Below, piece after piece: positions 15,979 through 24,814 of a stretch of DNA of 64,000 nucleotides (positions are counted from its first letter, which is position 1; each line of letters opens with the position of its first letter). The translations under genes and the position numbers were made by a program. A model generated the notes under the pieces. That model was not told the origin of the DNA. It worked only from the letters and a program-made list of their open reading frames with translations, and did not search any database. The DNA is taken from positions 372,001-436,000 of the forward strand of contig JRWQ01000011.1 of NCBI GenBank assembly GCA_000775715.1, read 5' to 3'. The DNA comes from Vibrio tubiashii. Its GTDB lineage: Bacteria > Pseudomonadota > Gammaproteobacteria > Enterobacterales > Vibrionaceae.

Positions 15979-16983
15979 TTATTTTTCAGCAAACAGCTTA
16001 GCGGTGTAATCAAACACAGCTTGAGAATCAAATTTGCCTTTGTACTTATCAACCCACTCTTGACGCACAGACTCTGAAAGCTCATTGAGTTTGGCTGTTT
16101 GCTCCGCAGAGAAGGTGATTTGAGCTAGCCCTTCCTCTTTGATTGCGGCTTCGTACTTAGCTGTAGTGTTCTGTTCGTAGTTCTCTACATAGTAAGCAAG
16201 CGCCTCATCAACAGAGCCCAATAGCGCTTCTCTGTGCTCAGGTTTCAGTGCGGCTAGAGCCTCAGAGTTCACCACAACCGGACAGTTCGCAGAGCCTAGG
16301 TTGAGGTTGGTCGTTGCCCATTTACCAACCTTGTATGAGTTGGTTGCAAGGTGTGCGTGAGGAGCAAAGGAAGCGGCATCAATTACGCCAGAGTCCATTG
16401 ACTGACGAACCTCAGAGAAAGGAACACCGGTTTTAACTGCGCCAAGTTTACCTAGTACACCCATGATTCCGCCTGGGCCACGCACGCGTAAGCCAGAGAA
16501 GTCATCGAGTGACTCTAAAGGATCGCCTTTACTGACAATGTTGTACTGAGGAAGCGGGGTAGGCATTAGCAGCGTCGCATTCCAACGAGCAAGATCTTTC
16601 TTCACTTCTGGGTGCTCAAATACCTTCATGTAGATTTCACTGACGCGCGCGAGCGAAACGTCTTTAGTGAATGGCAGCTCAGTTACGGTAATGGTTGGGT
16701 TTTTATCTGAGTGGTAGAAAGAACAGAACTGAGCCATCTCGAAAGCACCAAATGAGATGCCGTCTAGGTTTTCGCGTGATTTAGATAAGCCGCCGTAGGA
16801 AATGTTAAGCGTAAACTCACCGTTGGTTTTTGATTCAACCAGTTCAGCTAACTTTTCTACGTTTTCTGTAAAGGCTCTGCGTTTACCCCAAAGTGACACG
16901 TTCCACTCGGTTGCTGCGGCCACTTCTCCAGCCATGAATCCAGTTACGGTAAGAGTAATCAGCGATAGTTTTAGTGCTTTCAT
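15979..16983 (-). CDS. dctP: TRAP transporter periplasmic solute-binding protein DctP
   Basis: The 334-residue protein has a signal peptide of about 22-23 residues (MKALKLSLITLTVTGFMAG, cleavage near VAA). A two-lobed DctP fold follows. The substrate-carboxylate arginine lies in the motif GLRVRGPGG (about 165-173), and the second-lobe segment VVVNSEAL is also typical. It delivers substrate to DctQM. It is the first gene of its operon and lies divergent from dctB. A sigma-54 promoter at 17070-17084 precedes it, consistent with control by DctD. Its sequence is some way from classical malate/succinate DctP, so the exact organic acid is uncertain. Confidence 0.92.
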   Translation of the reverse strand: MKALKLSLITLTVTGFMAGEVAAATEWNVSLWGKRRAFTENVEKLAELVESKTNGEFTLNISYGGLSKSRENLDGISFGAFEMAQFCSFYHSDKNPTITVTELPFTKDVSLARVSEIYMKVFEHPEVKKDLARWNATLLMPTPLPQYNIVSKGDPLESLDDFSGLRVRGPGGIMGVLGKLGAVKTGVPFSEVRQSMDSGVIDAASFAPHAHLATNSYKVGKWATTNLNLGSANCPVVVNSEALAALKPEHREALLGSVDEALAYYVENYEQNTTAKYEAAIKEEGLAQITFSAEQTAKLNELSESVRQEWVDKYKGKFDSQAVFDYTAKLFAEK

Positions 16984-17069
16984 TCTTTCGTCCTTGTTAT
17001 TGGTTATATGTCCCGAAATTGTGTAGGGAGGAGCGATGTATTCATTGCGTTCTTAGCAAAGAGTCATTA

Positions 17070-17084
17070 GCAAAGGGTTTGCCA
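17070..17084 (-). promoter_or_regulatory. Sigma-54 (-24/-12) promoter of dctPQM
   Basis: The minus strand reads TTGGCAAACCCTTTGCT. This contains TGGCA and TTGC with GG and GC ten bases apart, as sigma-54 RNA polymerase requires. It predicts a start near 17058, about 75 nt before dctP. DctD, encoded nearby, is a sigma-54 activator. Confidence 0.8.
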
Positions 17085-17192
17085 ACTTGTTACAAAGAGG
17101 TTTCTTTGATGTTAAGTCGTTGAAGTGTAGTAGATTATTTGTGGAAATGTTGATGGAGTGGTAACGAAACTCTGTAACTGTGAGGTTGAGTA

Positions 17193-17206
17193 AGCCAAAT
17201 TTGGCT
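17193..17206. promoter_or_regulatory. Candidate DctD enhancer site 1
   Basis: The perfect 14-bp palindrome AGCCAAATTTGGCT is centred about 142 bp upstream of the predicted dctP start. That is a normal distance for a sigma-54 activator. A second, similar site follows at 17236. Confidence 0.65.
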
Positions 17207-17235
17207 CAAGTAATTGAGGTATGCCGATTGATATG

Positions 17236-17249
17236 AGCCATTTTTGGCC
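17236..17249. promoter_or_regulatory. Candidate DctD enhancer site 2
   Basis: AGCCATTTTTGGCC matches site 1 except at two or three positions. Its centre is 43 bp away, close to four helical turns, so two DctD dimers could sit on the same face of the DNA. Confidence 0.55.
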
Positions 17250-17389
17250 TATGATTGTCAGTGTCAAATACCTGTAATGACTTCAAAGAGTTACGCTATC
17301 AGCCCTAGCGTGATACCTGGGGTATTTGGCGTAATACTTGCTATCTGTCCCTATTCATTTGGTTCAATATTAGATTGTGGAGACATGGA

Positions 17390-19225
17390 ATGTCGCTGAG
17401 TAGCACGAGCAAAGCATATGGAATGATTGCCATAACTGCACTCATTATTGGCGCGTTTTTCGCGACAGTATTGGTGAGAAGCACCCAGTTTCAGCAATTT
17501 GAAGAGCTACACCGAATCGGTGAGGAGCGCCTTAATCTCTATGCTTCAACAGTTGAAGCTGAGTATCAGCGCTTCAATTATCTACCCCACATCACTGCCA
17601 ATGATGCCCAAGTGTTAATGCTGCTTTCAACGCCTACCAATGCTCAGTTAGCGGATCGGGTCAACGTTAAGTTGGCGGATTGGCAGACAGAGTCGGGAGC
17701 CGATGCCTTGTACCTCATGGACCTCCGCGGGACGGTTGTAGCGAGCAGTAACTGGCAAGACGCGAACAGCTTTATTGGCAACGACTACCATTTTCGCCCC
17801 TATTTTAAAGATGCGGTAGCTGGCAATGAAGGTCAGTTTTTCGCAGTGGGTGTGACGACGGGCGAACCGGGTCTGTTTCTTTCTAAACCAGTTAAAGATA
17901 ATGACAAGATTGTTGGCGTCGCTGTACTTAAAATTGATATGTCGCTACTTGAAGCAAACTGGAGCGCGGGCGGGGAGCGAGTATGGATTAGCGATAGTGA
18001 TGGAGTGATTTTCCTCTCGAGTCACTCGCAATGGCGTTATCGAAGTCTGTCGCCACTGTCACAAGAGGTGAACCAGCGTATCGAAGAGGCGCAAAAGTAT
18101 AGTAACCACCAGATTCATGCTTTGCCAATGGAAGAGCGTCCGGGCTCTCCACTCGGCGATCGGGTGATCAATCTTTCTCAAACCAGCTCAACCGATGATG
18201 CTACCTTCTCTTCTGGCCAATTCTTACTGCATGAGCGTGAAATACCGCGGTTAGGTTGGCAGCTTTACTATCTCAATGACATGAAAAGCATTGAACAGAG
18301 TAAGTTTACCGTGTTGCTGATTGCGCTGTTGGTAACAGCTCTGCTTGCTTTGTTGGCCTCGTTTTTCTTTAGTCGCATTAAACATCAACAGCAGCTTGAG
18401 TGGCAGGTCGCACAGCGAACTAACGCCCTGCGACAGAGCAATAGTAACTTAAAGCGTGAGATAGAGGAGCGGATTCGAACCGAGAAAATACTTCGCCAAA
18501 CTAACGAAGAGCTTATTCACGCAGAGAAAATGAGCGCCCTAGGCCAGCTTTCTGCTGAGCTTGTCCATGAGATTAGCCAACCCCTACAAGCGACTCTGAC
18601 TTACGTCGCTAGTAGTAAACTGCTGACCAAGAAAGGTCAATATGAGCTAGTTGAGGAGAATCTTGGCGAGGTTGATAGCTTGATTCGCCGCGTATCAAGT
18701 ATCGTTACTCGGCTGAAAACCTTTGCTAGCCGTTCAGTCGGTGAGCTTCGCCCCGTCGACCTTAAGCAAGCACTCGACAACGCACTTGTGGTACTGCAGC
18801 CCCGTATCGACAAACATGAGATAGAGATAGTACGCGAACAACAAAGCGAGTGTTGGGTCAATGCAGATGAGATAAAACTAGAGCAAATCTTGGTTAATCT
18901 AATTCGCAATGCCATTGATGCCATCATCGAGTCTGACTGTGTCGATTGCGGGCGAATTACTGTCGCCAGTTACCAACAGGAGCAGCAGGTGGTGATTAAA
19001 ATCTCCGATAATGGCTGCGGCGTGAGCGATGAAGACCTGCCTATGCTGTTTGATTCTTTCTTTACCACCAAGCCACCGGGTAAAGGGTTGGGGCTTGGTT
19101 TGTCTGTATCGAAAGGCATTATTGAAGAGTTTGGTGGCACCTTGACGGTTGAGAACAACAATGAACAAGGTGCTGCATTTTGCGTAACCTTGTCTGCTTC
19201 ATCGGGAGAGTCAAATAATGAGTAA
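17390..19225 (+). CDS. dctB: DctB-type sensor histidine kinase
   Basis: With the ATG at 17390 (GGAG seven bases upstream; a TTG at 17375 is in frame but poorer) the protein is 611 residues. It has two transmembrane segments (about 10-30 and 300-322) around a periplasmic double-PAS/Cache sensor containing a YHFRPYF motif. A coiled coil follows, then the dimerisation domain with phospho-acceptor His393 in LVHEISQPLQATL. The ATPase domain shows N, G1 (DNGCGV) and G2 (GKGLGLGLSV) boxes. DctB senses C4-dicarboxylates in the periplasm and phosphorylates DctD. The stop overlaps the dctD start by 8 bp. Confidence 0.92.
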   Translation: MSLSSTSKAYGMIAITALIIGAFFATVLVRSTQFQQFEELHRIGEERLNLYASTVEAEYQRFNYLPHITANDAQVLMLLSTPTNAQLADRVNVKLADWQTESGADALYLMDLRGTVVASSNWQDANSFIGNDYHFRPYFKDAVAGNEGQFFAVGVTTGEPGLFLSKPVKDNDKIVGVAVLKIDMSLLEANWSAGGERVWISDSDGVIFLSSHSQWRYRSLSPLSQEVNQRIEEAQKYSNHQIHALPMEERPGSPLGDRVINLSQTSSTDDATFSSGQFLLHEREIPRLGWQLYYLNDMKSIEQSKFTVLLIALLVTALLALLASFFFSRIKHQQQLEWQVAQRTNALRQSNSNLKREIEERIRTEKILRQTNEELIHAEKMSALGQLSAELVHEISQPLQATLTYVASSKLLTKKGQYELVEENLGEVDSLIRRVSSIVTRLKTFASRSVGELRPVDLKQALDNALVVLQPRIDKHEIEIVREQQSECWVNADEIKLEQILVNLIRNAIDAIIESDCVDCGRITVASYQQEQQVVIKISDNGCGVSDEDLPMLFDSFFTTKPPGKGLGLGLSVSKGIIEEFGGTLTVENNNEQGAAFCVTLSASSGESNNE

Positions 19226-20600
19226 TCATCCACAGCTAGAATCGGTAAAAGTGGTATTAGTCGACGATGAAGAGGCGATTCGCAAAGCGACCAAGCAGTG
19301 GCTGAATTTGGCTGATATTGAGGTTGAGGACTTCTCTTCCGCTAAGCAAGCGTTGAGCGTAATAGAAGCCAACATGAAAGCCGTGATAGTTTCAGATATT
19401 CGTATGCCAGAAATGGATGGAATGACCTTTGCCCAACAGGTTCAAAACATCGATAGCGATATTCCTGTGTTGCTTGTTACCGCTCACGGTGATGTCAAAA
19501 TGGCCGTCGAAGCGATGCGCAATGGTGTATATGACTTCATTGAAAAACCCGTCGAGCCAGATTTGTTGGTTGACCGGATCAAAAGGGCCAGTGAAAAACG
19601 CAGGCTAGTGCTAGAAAATCGTAAGTTGCAGCAATTATTGGTTGAAAAGCCAAGCTTAGAATCACGTTTGATTGGGCAATCACAACGGCTAAACGAGCTG
19701 CGTAAACAGATACTTATGCTCGGCCAAACCCCTGTCGATACAGTAATAAATGGCGCTACCGGAACGGGTAAAGAGCTAGTCGCGCGCTGCTTACATGATT
19801 TTAGCCAGCGACGAGACCACCCGTTTGTTGCGGTTAACTGTGGCGCGATACCAGAGAACCTGTTCGAGAGTGAGTTGTTTGGTCATGTAAAAGGGGCGTT
19901 TACTGGAGCAGATAAGAATCGCGTGGGTAAAATTGAACACGCCAATAAAGGCACGCTGTTTCTCGATGAGATAGAGAGCATGCCAATGAGCTTCCAGATC
20001 AAGCTTCTGCGAGTACTGCAAGAGAGAAAGCTAGAACGCATCGGCTCCAATCAGGAAATTGACCTCGATTTATGGGTAATAGCAGCGACAAAAACCGATC
20101 TGCGCAAAGCGTCCGATCAAGGCGAGTTTCGTGAAGACTTGTACTATCGCTTCAACGTGGTGGAGCTAGATCTACCTAAGCTCAGTGAACGACGAGAAGA
20201 TATCCCACTTCTATTTGAGCACTTTGCTCGTAAAGTGGCGCTTCAATATCAGCGTGATTTTGTCGAGCTTAGTGACTACGACAGCGCAATGCTGATTGAT
20301 TATGAATGGCCCGGCAATGTGCGCCAGTTAAAGAACGCTGCCGAGCGCTATGTGCTAGCCATTGGTGGTAGTCATTCGCTCGGGGCAATCATCGGCTGCG
20401 AGACCCAAGTTGAAGAGGCGGGTACCAGCCACAACCTCGCGGATCGAGTCCACAGCTTCGAGCGCCAACTGATCATTCAATCGCTAAAGCGCCATAAAGG
20501 TAATGTTCAAGCAGTATTAAACGAGTTAGAGCTACCAAGACGAACCCTCAACAACAAAATGACCCAGTATGGAATATCGCGTCAGGATTTTGTGGGTTAG
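19218..20600 (+). CDS. dctD: DctD-type sigma-54-dependent response regulator
   Basis: This 460-residue, three-domain activator has a receiver domain with acidic pocket D16/D17 and phospho-acceptor D60 ([11 protein letters not shown]). The AAA+ domain has Walker A GATGTGKE, the sigma-54-contact loop GAFTGA and Walker B LFLDEIE. The C-terminal Fis-type helix-turn-helix ([21 protein letters not shown]) completes it. It should switch on the divergent dctPQM operon through the sigma-54 promoter and palindromes in the 390-bp gap. A short stem CGCC-TTG-GGCG followed by TTTT at 20611-20624 may be a weak terminator. Confidence 0.94.
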   Translation: MSNHPQLESVKVVLVDDEEAIRKATKQWLNLADIEVEDFSSAKQALSVIEANMKAVIVSDIRMPEMDGMTFAQQVQNIDSDIPVLLVTAHGDVKMAVEAMRNGVYDFIEKPVEPDLLVDRIKRASEKRRLVLENRKLQQLLVEKPSLESRLIGQSQRLNELRKQILMLGQTPVDTVINGATGTGKELVARCLHDFSQRRDHPFVAVNCGAIPENLFESELFGHVKGAFTGADKNRVGKIEHANKGTLFLDEIESMPMSFQIKLLRVLQERKLERIGSNQEIDLDLWVIAATKTDLRKASDQGEFREDLYYRFNVVELDLPKLSERREDIPLLFEHFARKVALQYQRDFVELSDYDSAMLIDYEWPGNVRQLKNAAERYVLAIGGSHSLGAIIGCETQVEEAGTSHNLADRVHSFERQLIIQSLKRHKGNVQAVLNELELPRRTLNNKMTQYGISRQDFVG

Positions 20601-20843
20601 GGAAGACAAGCGCCTTGGGCGTTTTCTAGTCAGGTTTTGGACATTTCCTATCATCTCATTGAAGACGTTTGCGGGGTTCTTTTTACAAAGTAATTCAGTT
20701 ATTAAGCATGACATGATTGAGCTCTCTTCTTTGAGATAGCTTAGGTGATGAGTCGTTTTTTTTAAATTGACAATTTTACGTCTTAGCTGTACTTATATAC
20801 AGATAAGTGGGCTGGTCATAATAAAAAAGCACGAGCGTCTTTG

Positions 20844-21764
20844 ATGGTAAGTCTAAGTTTGGAGAAGGGTATAAAAGAGCTTGTCGAAGGTTTTATCAAG
20901 GCAGGATGCCCTTCCGTCAGGAATCAGTCTATTGCTGAGCGGCGACAAGGCTACGTGGACAGTGTCTCTCTTGCTGGGGAAAGCGAGTCTGTATATCAAG
21001 TAAGAGAGGTAGAGATCGACGGTTTAACGCTACGCATCTATAAACCGTCTGCTGATGAAAAATTACCAGTAGCGATATATTTTCATGGTGGTTGTTTTGT
21101 TAGTGGTGGGTTCGATACCCATGATCAACAACTTAGAAAACTGGCTAATGTTTCTGGTGCAATTGTCATAGCCGTAAAGTACCGACTAGCTCCTGAGCAT
21201 GCTTATCCGGCAGCACACGATGACGCATATAACTCAACTTTGATTATACGTGACCATTGTGTTGAGTGGGGGGGTGACCCACATAATATAAGTCTTGTTG
21301 GAGATAGCGCAGGAGGTCATTTATGTCTCGTAACATCTTTACGATTAAAAGAAAATTCTGATTGGCAACCAGTAAAGCAAATTCTTATTTATCCTATGTT
21401 AGATGCGACCGCTTCGAGTCAAAGTTATGAAGATAATGGTAAGCACTACATCATTACCAAAGATACCTTGGTAACCGGGTATGATATGTACTTAAACGAA
21501 GTATCGCGTGCGCATCCTGAGGCCAGTCCTCTATATCGAACTGATTTAGAGGGTCTTCCAGAAACTCATATTCTTACTGCGGAATTCGACCCTTTAGTTG
21601 ATGAAGGTGAACTTCTATATCGCAAGTTGTTGGACGCAGGAGTTAAAGCCCAGTGCAGAAGGTATTTAGGCGTAACTCACGGCTTCTTTCAACTCTCAGG
21701 CATAAGTCATGCGGCTATAGAGTCCATTAATCACGTTGCTACTATTCTCCAAACCAATCAATGA
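20844..21764 (+). CDS. Alpha/beta-hydrolase, HSL-type esterase (family IV)
   Basis: The 306-residue enzyme is called from the ATG at 20844; an in-frame TTG sits one codon earlier. It has the HSL-family oxyanion motif FHGGCF (about residue 75) and catalytic Ser155 in GDSAGG, with Asp249 in EFDPLVDEGE and His279 in THGFF. Such enzymes hydrolyse short acyl esters in the cytoplasm; no signal peptide is present. The gene appears richer in A/T than its neighbours. It is not obviously linked to dctD or terB, and its stop codon lies inside a REP-like tandem repeat, so recent acquisition is possible. Confidence 0.88.
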   Translation: MVSLSLEKGIKELVEGFIKAGCPSVRNQSIAERRQGYVDSVSLAGESESVYQVREVEIDGLTLRIYKPSADEKLPVAIYFHGGCFVSGGFDTHDQQLRKLANVSGAIVIAVKYRLAPEHAYPAAHDDAYNSTLIIRDHCVEWGGDPHNISLVGDSAGGHLCLVTSLRLKENSDWQPVKQILIYPMLDATASSQSYEDNGKHYIITKDTLVTGYDMYLNEVSRAHPEASPLYRTDLEGLPETHILTAEFDPLVDEGELLYRKLLDAGVKAQCRRYLGVTHGFFQLSGISHAAIESINHVATILQTNQ

Positions 21765-21798
21765 GCATATAACGGGGTCAGAGCATATGACGGGGTCA
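21763..21798 (+). repeat. Tandem 18-bp REP-like repeat
   Basis: Two directly adjacent 18-bp units, GAGCATATAACGGGGTCA and GAGCATATGACGGGGTCA, differ at one base and are followed by GGTCTTGC. The first unit overlaps the esterase stop codon. In my memory GACGGGGTCAGGTCTTGC-like sequences mark REP elements tied to IS200-like (RAYT) transposases in marine gammaproteobacteria. No transposase gene is present here. Confidence 0.65.
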
Positions 21799-21812
21799 GG
21801 TCTTGCTTTTTG

Positions 21813-22295
21813 CTAACTGCAATTTTTGGTTTGTCGATAGGACTTCTTATCACCATCAGTCACAGACAATTTTGCGCGAATAAACTCGTTGTGGTCGACG
21901 TAGAGAAGTTCGGCGGTTTTTCTGATCACTGAATCTTCTAGTGGATCTATTTCACCGTCGGCATTCGCCACTTCCCACATCGCTTTGATTAGCGAGAAAC
22001 GTGTCTCTTGGCTCAGTTCACGGAGTTGGGAGGTAAAGTCATAGAGAGAGGCCGACTCTTTGCTACTCGCTTCAGCTCTGCTTAGCAATGTCTTGGCTCC
22101 TGTGTCGTCAAGATCGAGTAAGCGCATCAAAAGGTGGCGCTTGGCCTCGACTTCTACTGGGTCAATCTGGTGGTCTGCGCCTGCTACCTCACACAGTAAA
22201 CAAGCGATGGCTAAGTTTGTATCAGGCTGAGCGTTTTGGCCTAAATCGTGGCCTTCGAGCAATTGTTTAAATAGAGAGGTAATAGAGTTCAACAT
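21813..22295 (-). CDS. TerB-family tellurite-resistance-like protein
   Basis: The 160-residue all-helical protein has the TerB/DUF533 pattern of two acidic, EF-hand-like repeats: VAGADHQIDPVEVEAKRHLL (about 37-56) and VANADGEIDPLEDSVIRKTA (about 108-127). TerB-type proteins bind divalent metal and act at the inner membrane with stress proteins. It is not part of a ter operon here. The last dozen residues (GDKKSYRQTKNCS) look unlike a TerB ending and are encoded next to the REP-like repeat. The original stop may have been displaced by an insertion, which is inference. Confidence 0.85.
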   Translation of the reverse strand: MLNSITSLFKQLLEGHDLGQNAQPDTNLAIACLLCEVAGADHQIDPVEVEAKRHLLMRLLDLDDTGAKTLLSRAEASSKESASLYDFTSQLRELSQETRFSLIKAMWEVANADGEIDPLEDSVIRKTAELLYVDHNEFIRAKLSVTDGDKKSYRQTKNCS

Positions 22296-22421
22296 ATCGG
22301 TAGCCCGTTAATCTTGATTGTTTATATTTGTTACGCTCGAAAGCATTGGTTCGATTTGTCGTATCGCTAGTTTTATAGATAGTGGTTATGGACGCGCATC
22401 TCAAGTCTCTTTACAAAAACC

Positions 22422-24326
22422 TTACGTTTCATTTATTGGTGGAAAGTCCCATTCGACACCGTCGCCAGTAAGAATCGAAATCCGCTCAGGCTTGCCGTGT
22501 TCGTCGAGTTTTAGCTCACCAATCGCGCTGGTGTTCACCAAGCGGCGTGTGCCTTCGGTATTCGGGTCACGCTTTTTAATTTTCAGACGCTTACGCTTGG
22601 TTAAAAAGTTGATCGGAGAACGCGGAGAGTAGAGCAGCCTATCGGCGTAGTCACAAATACCGAGTAGCGGCTCTGGAAATTGACTTTTAAACCCACTGCA
22701 GGTGATTTGGTAAATGTTCGGGCTGCTACGGCGAAACCTCAGCTTAATATCGTAGGCAAACGAGTAGTGCACATCACCGGAGAGGATGACAAAATTAGTC
22801 GGCGTTTTGGTATGAGTGAAAATACTCAATAGGGTATTAGCACTGCCCGGGTGAGCCATCCAGTTTTCCGCATCAACCAGAAGTGGTCGACCTAGCATAG
22901 TCACAAATCTTTGCAGCGCTTCGATAAACTTAACCCCAAACATAGGTGCGGCAGAGACAATCACGACTTTATCTTGATGCATCAACTCTTGTTGAAACTC
23001 AACCAGCGCCTCCCAATCCATTAAGCCTGAGGGCTTGTTCATGCGTGATTCAGAGCGCCAACGTCGCGTTCGGGTGTCGAGCACCACCACTTTGGGCGAA
23101 ATATGGACGGTGTAATGCCAGCGTTCAAAGGCATAAAGATAGTCAATAAAATCATCGTGGTGAGCGCTTTCTGGCTTGGAAAGAAACTGATTGGCAACTG
23201 ACAAAAACTCTTGATTGAAGTTACTTGGCTCATTTCCCCAGCCCTGACAAAGCCAATAAGTAATCAGCCCATTACCAATAATGCGTTTTGAAAACAGATT
23301 GCTATAGGCTGCTTTCTCCCAACCTATGGTGAGGTTCCAATCATCAGTCACGTCGTGATCATCGAAAATCATGTAGGTAGGTATATGGGCGAATAGCCTT
23401 TGAACTTTGGGCAACCCTTGAATGAATTCCTCAATGGTGACTTTCTCTTCTCGCCATTGCTGCTGAAATTGAGGTGATAGAGTACTGCCGCTTTGGCTAA
23501 AGCTTTGTTCGGCAAGGCGATTGAGATTCAAACATGGCCATAATGTTGGAGACCAAACCAATAGATACATGGCAAGAAACTCAGCGAAAGTGATCAAATG
23601 ATTCTCACAGTCATGGGAGCTGAAAATAGGCGTATTTCGATGCGGGAACAACTTCGAGAGTAGAGTGCCATCGTCGCTATAATGTGGCAGCAGTTTGTCT
23701 CGGCCATAAAAGCAGTGTGGGTGCGCATACAAGGCTTGGCCTGATTCAATCGGCGCATCTTGATCGAACTTCTCATCGTATAAGCCAAGCAAGTCGATGG
23801 TTTGTAAAATGGCATCGAGTGTTGGGCCTGCTACATGGTCAGCATAGATTTGATCGCCACTCATCATCAATAGCTCAGGGCGATCTTGGAGTGATTGAGT
23901 CGCTACTTTTGCGTCGGCTTGCACCAGTGCATCTTTGCTAGGGTCGTGCGGGTTGCGACATGAGCCGTGAAGGATGTAGTCGGCTTTGGTTGAAATCTTA
24001 AAGGTTAGGCTTTCTTCGTTGTCATAGCGAAGCTCAGGATAGAGGGAGGTTAGCGCGCCATGCTGGGTATGAAACTCATAACTCAATGCCACGTTGGCTG
24101 GAAATTCACCCTTAAAATGAGCCAGGGTGATATAACAGCGCTCACCAGCCTTTAGCTGGTGGCAATGGTCTAAGTCGCTTTGAAAGATAACACCTTGTTT
24201 GGGCTCTAACGTGAGTTCGAATCGGCCAGTTAGTCGCTCACTGGTGACGAGCCAGAAAGTAAGCTCACTTTGGGTAACTTTACGCAGTATCGGCCCTGCA
24301 AGAAGAAAAGGTAAGGTGTTATTCAT
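22422..24326 (-). CDS. PhoD-like metallophosphatase (alkaline phosphatase D family)
   Basis: The 634-residue protein has metallophosphatase motifs SGDQIYADH (about 155), FDDHDVTDDWN (about 325) and LSGDVHYSFAYD (about 525), which hold the metal ions. PhoD enzymes hydrolyse phosphate mono- or diesters. Unlike classical PhoD, no Tat signal peptide is visible at the N-terminus (MNNTLPFLLAGPILRK), so this belongs to the cytoplasmic branch seen in many proteobacteria. The start lies 4 bp after the stop of the small acidic-protein gene, so the two form an operon. The substrate is unknown. Confidence 0.88.
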   Translation of the reverse strand: MNNTLPFLLAGPILRKVTQSELTFWLVTSERLTGRFELTLEPKQGVIFQSDLDHCHQLKAGERCYITLAHFKGEFPANVALSYEFHTQHGALTSLYPELRYDNEESLTFKISTKADYILHGSCRNPHDPSKDALVQADAKVATQSLQDRPELLMMSGDQIYADHVAGPTLDAILQTIDLLGLYDEKFDQDAPIESGQALYAHPHCFYGRDKLLPHYSDDGTLLSKLFPHRNTPIFSSHDCENHLITFAEFLAMYLLVWSPTLWPCLNLNRLAEQSFSQSGSTLSPQFQQQWREEKVTIEEFIQGLPKVQRLFAHIPTYMIFDDHDVTDDWNLTIGWEKAAYSNLFSKRIIGNGLITYWLCQGWGNEPSNFNQEFLSVANQFLSKPESAHHDDFIDYLYAFERWHYTVHISPKVVVLDTRTRRWRSESRMNKPSGLMDWEALVEFQQELMHQDKVVIVSAAPMFGVKFIEALQRFVTMLGRPLLVDAENWMAHPGSANTLLSIFTHTKTPTNFVILSGDVHYSFAYDIKLRFRRSSPNIYQITCSGFKSQFPEPLLGICDYADRLLYSPRSPINFLTKRKRLKIKKRDPNTEGTRRLVNTSAIGELKLDEHGKPERISILTGDGVEWDFPPINET

Positions 24327-24329
24327 TCA

Positions 24330-24695
24330 CTACTCGTCTGGTGGAGCTTGGATTTCTGGGTCTTCGAGAATCTCGATGATTTCTGAACTAGAGAGTTCGT
24401 GGCCCATCAAAAATAGTGCAAGCATAGCATCGGCTTTGGTTTTCGTGTCTGACTGCTCGTCGATGATCTGTTCAAATCGTTGGCGGATCATCTCGACTTC
24501 GTGTTCGACAAATCCTCTCCCTTCCTCTTCACCTTGAGTCTCTTCAGGTGCAGAGTCGAAGGATAAAAACAGCATGTCGTCGTCGAGATTGGCTTCAAGT
24601 AAACGTTCGGGCAGCCACGTTTCTCCCGTTACGATTTCAGGGTCGCTCTGTTGAGGTAATGACTCGAGTAAACTTTTTAGTTCAGAGGCTTTCAC
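24330..24695 (-). CDS. Small acidic hypothetical protein paired with the PhoD-like phosphatase
   Basis: The 121-residue cytoplasmic protein is strongly acidic, with an EEEGRG stretch in the middle and predicted helices at both ends (KASELKSLLESL and SSSEIIEILEDPEI). I do not recognise a family. The stop is 3 bp before the start of the phosphatase gene, so translation is probably coupled and the product may be a partner or regulator of it. No motif for metal or nucleotide binding is visible. Confidence 0.7.
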   Translation of the reverse strand: MKASELKSLLESLPQQSDPEIVTGETWLPERLLEANLDDDMLFLSFDSAPEETQGEEEGRGFVEHEVEMIRQRFEQIIDEQSDTKTKADAMLALFLMGHELSSSEIIEILEDPEIQAPPDE

Positions 24696-24814
24696 AATTT
24701 TTTGATTTAAGGGAACATATGATTCTTATTTTAACGACGAAAGACCGAGAAACATAAGTAATAACTGTTTTAATTGGTTAGTTTTTGAGTGCTTTAGGCA
24801 CTTTTGGGCAAAAA

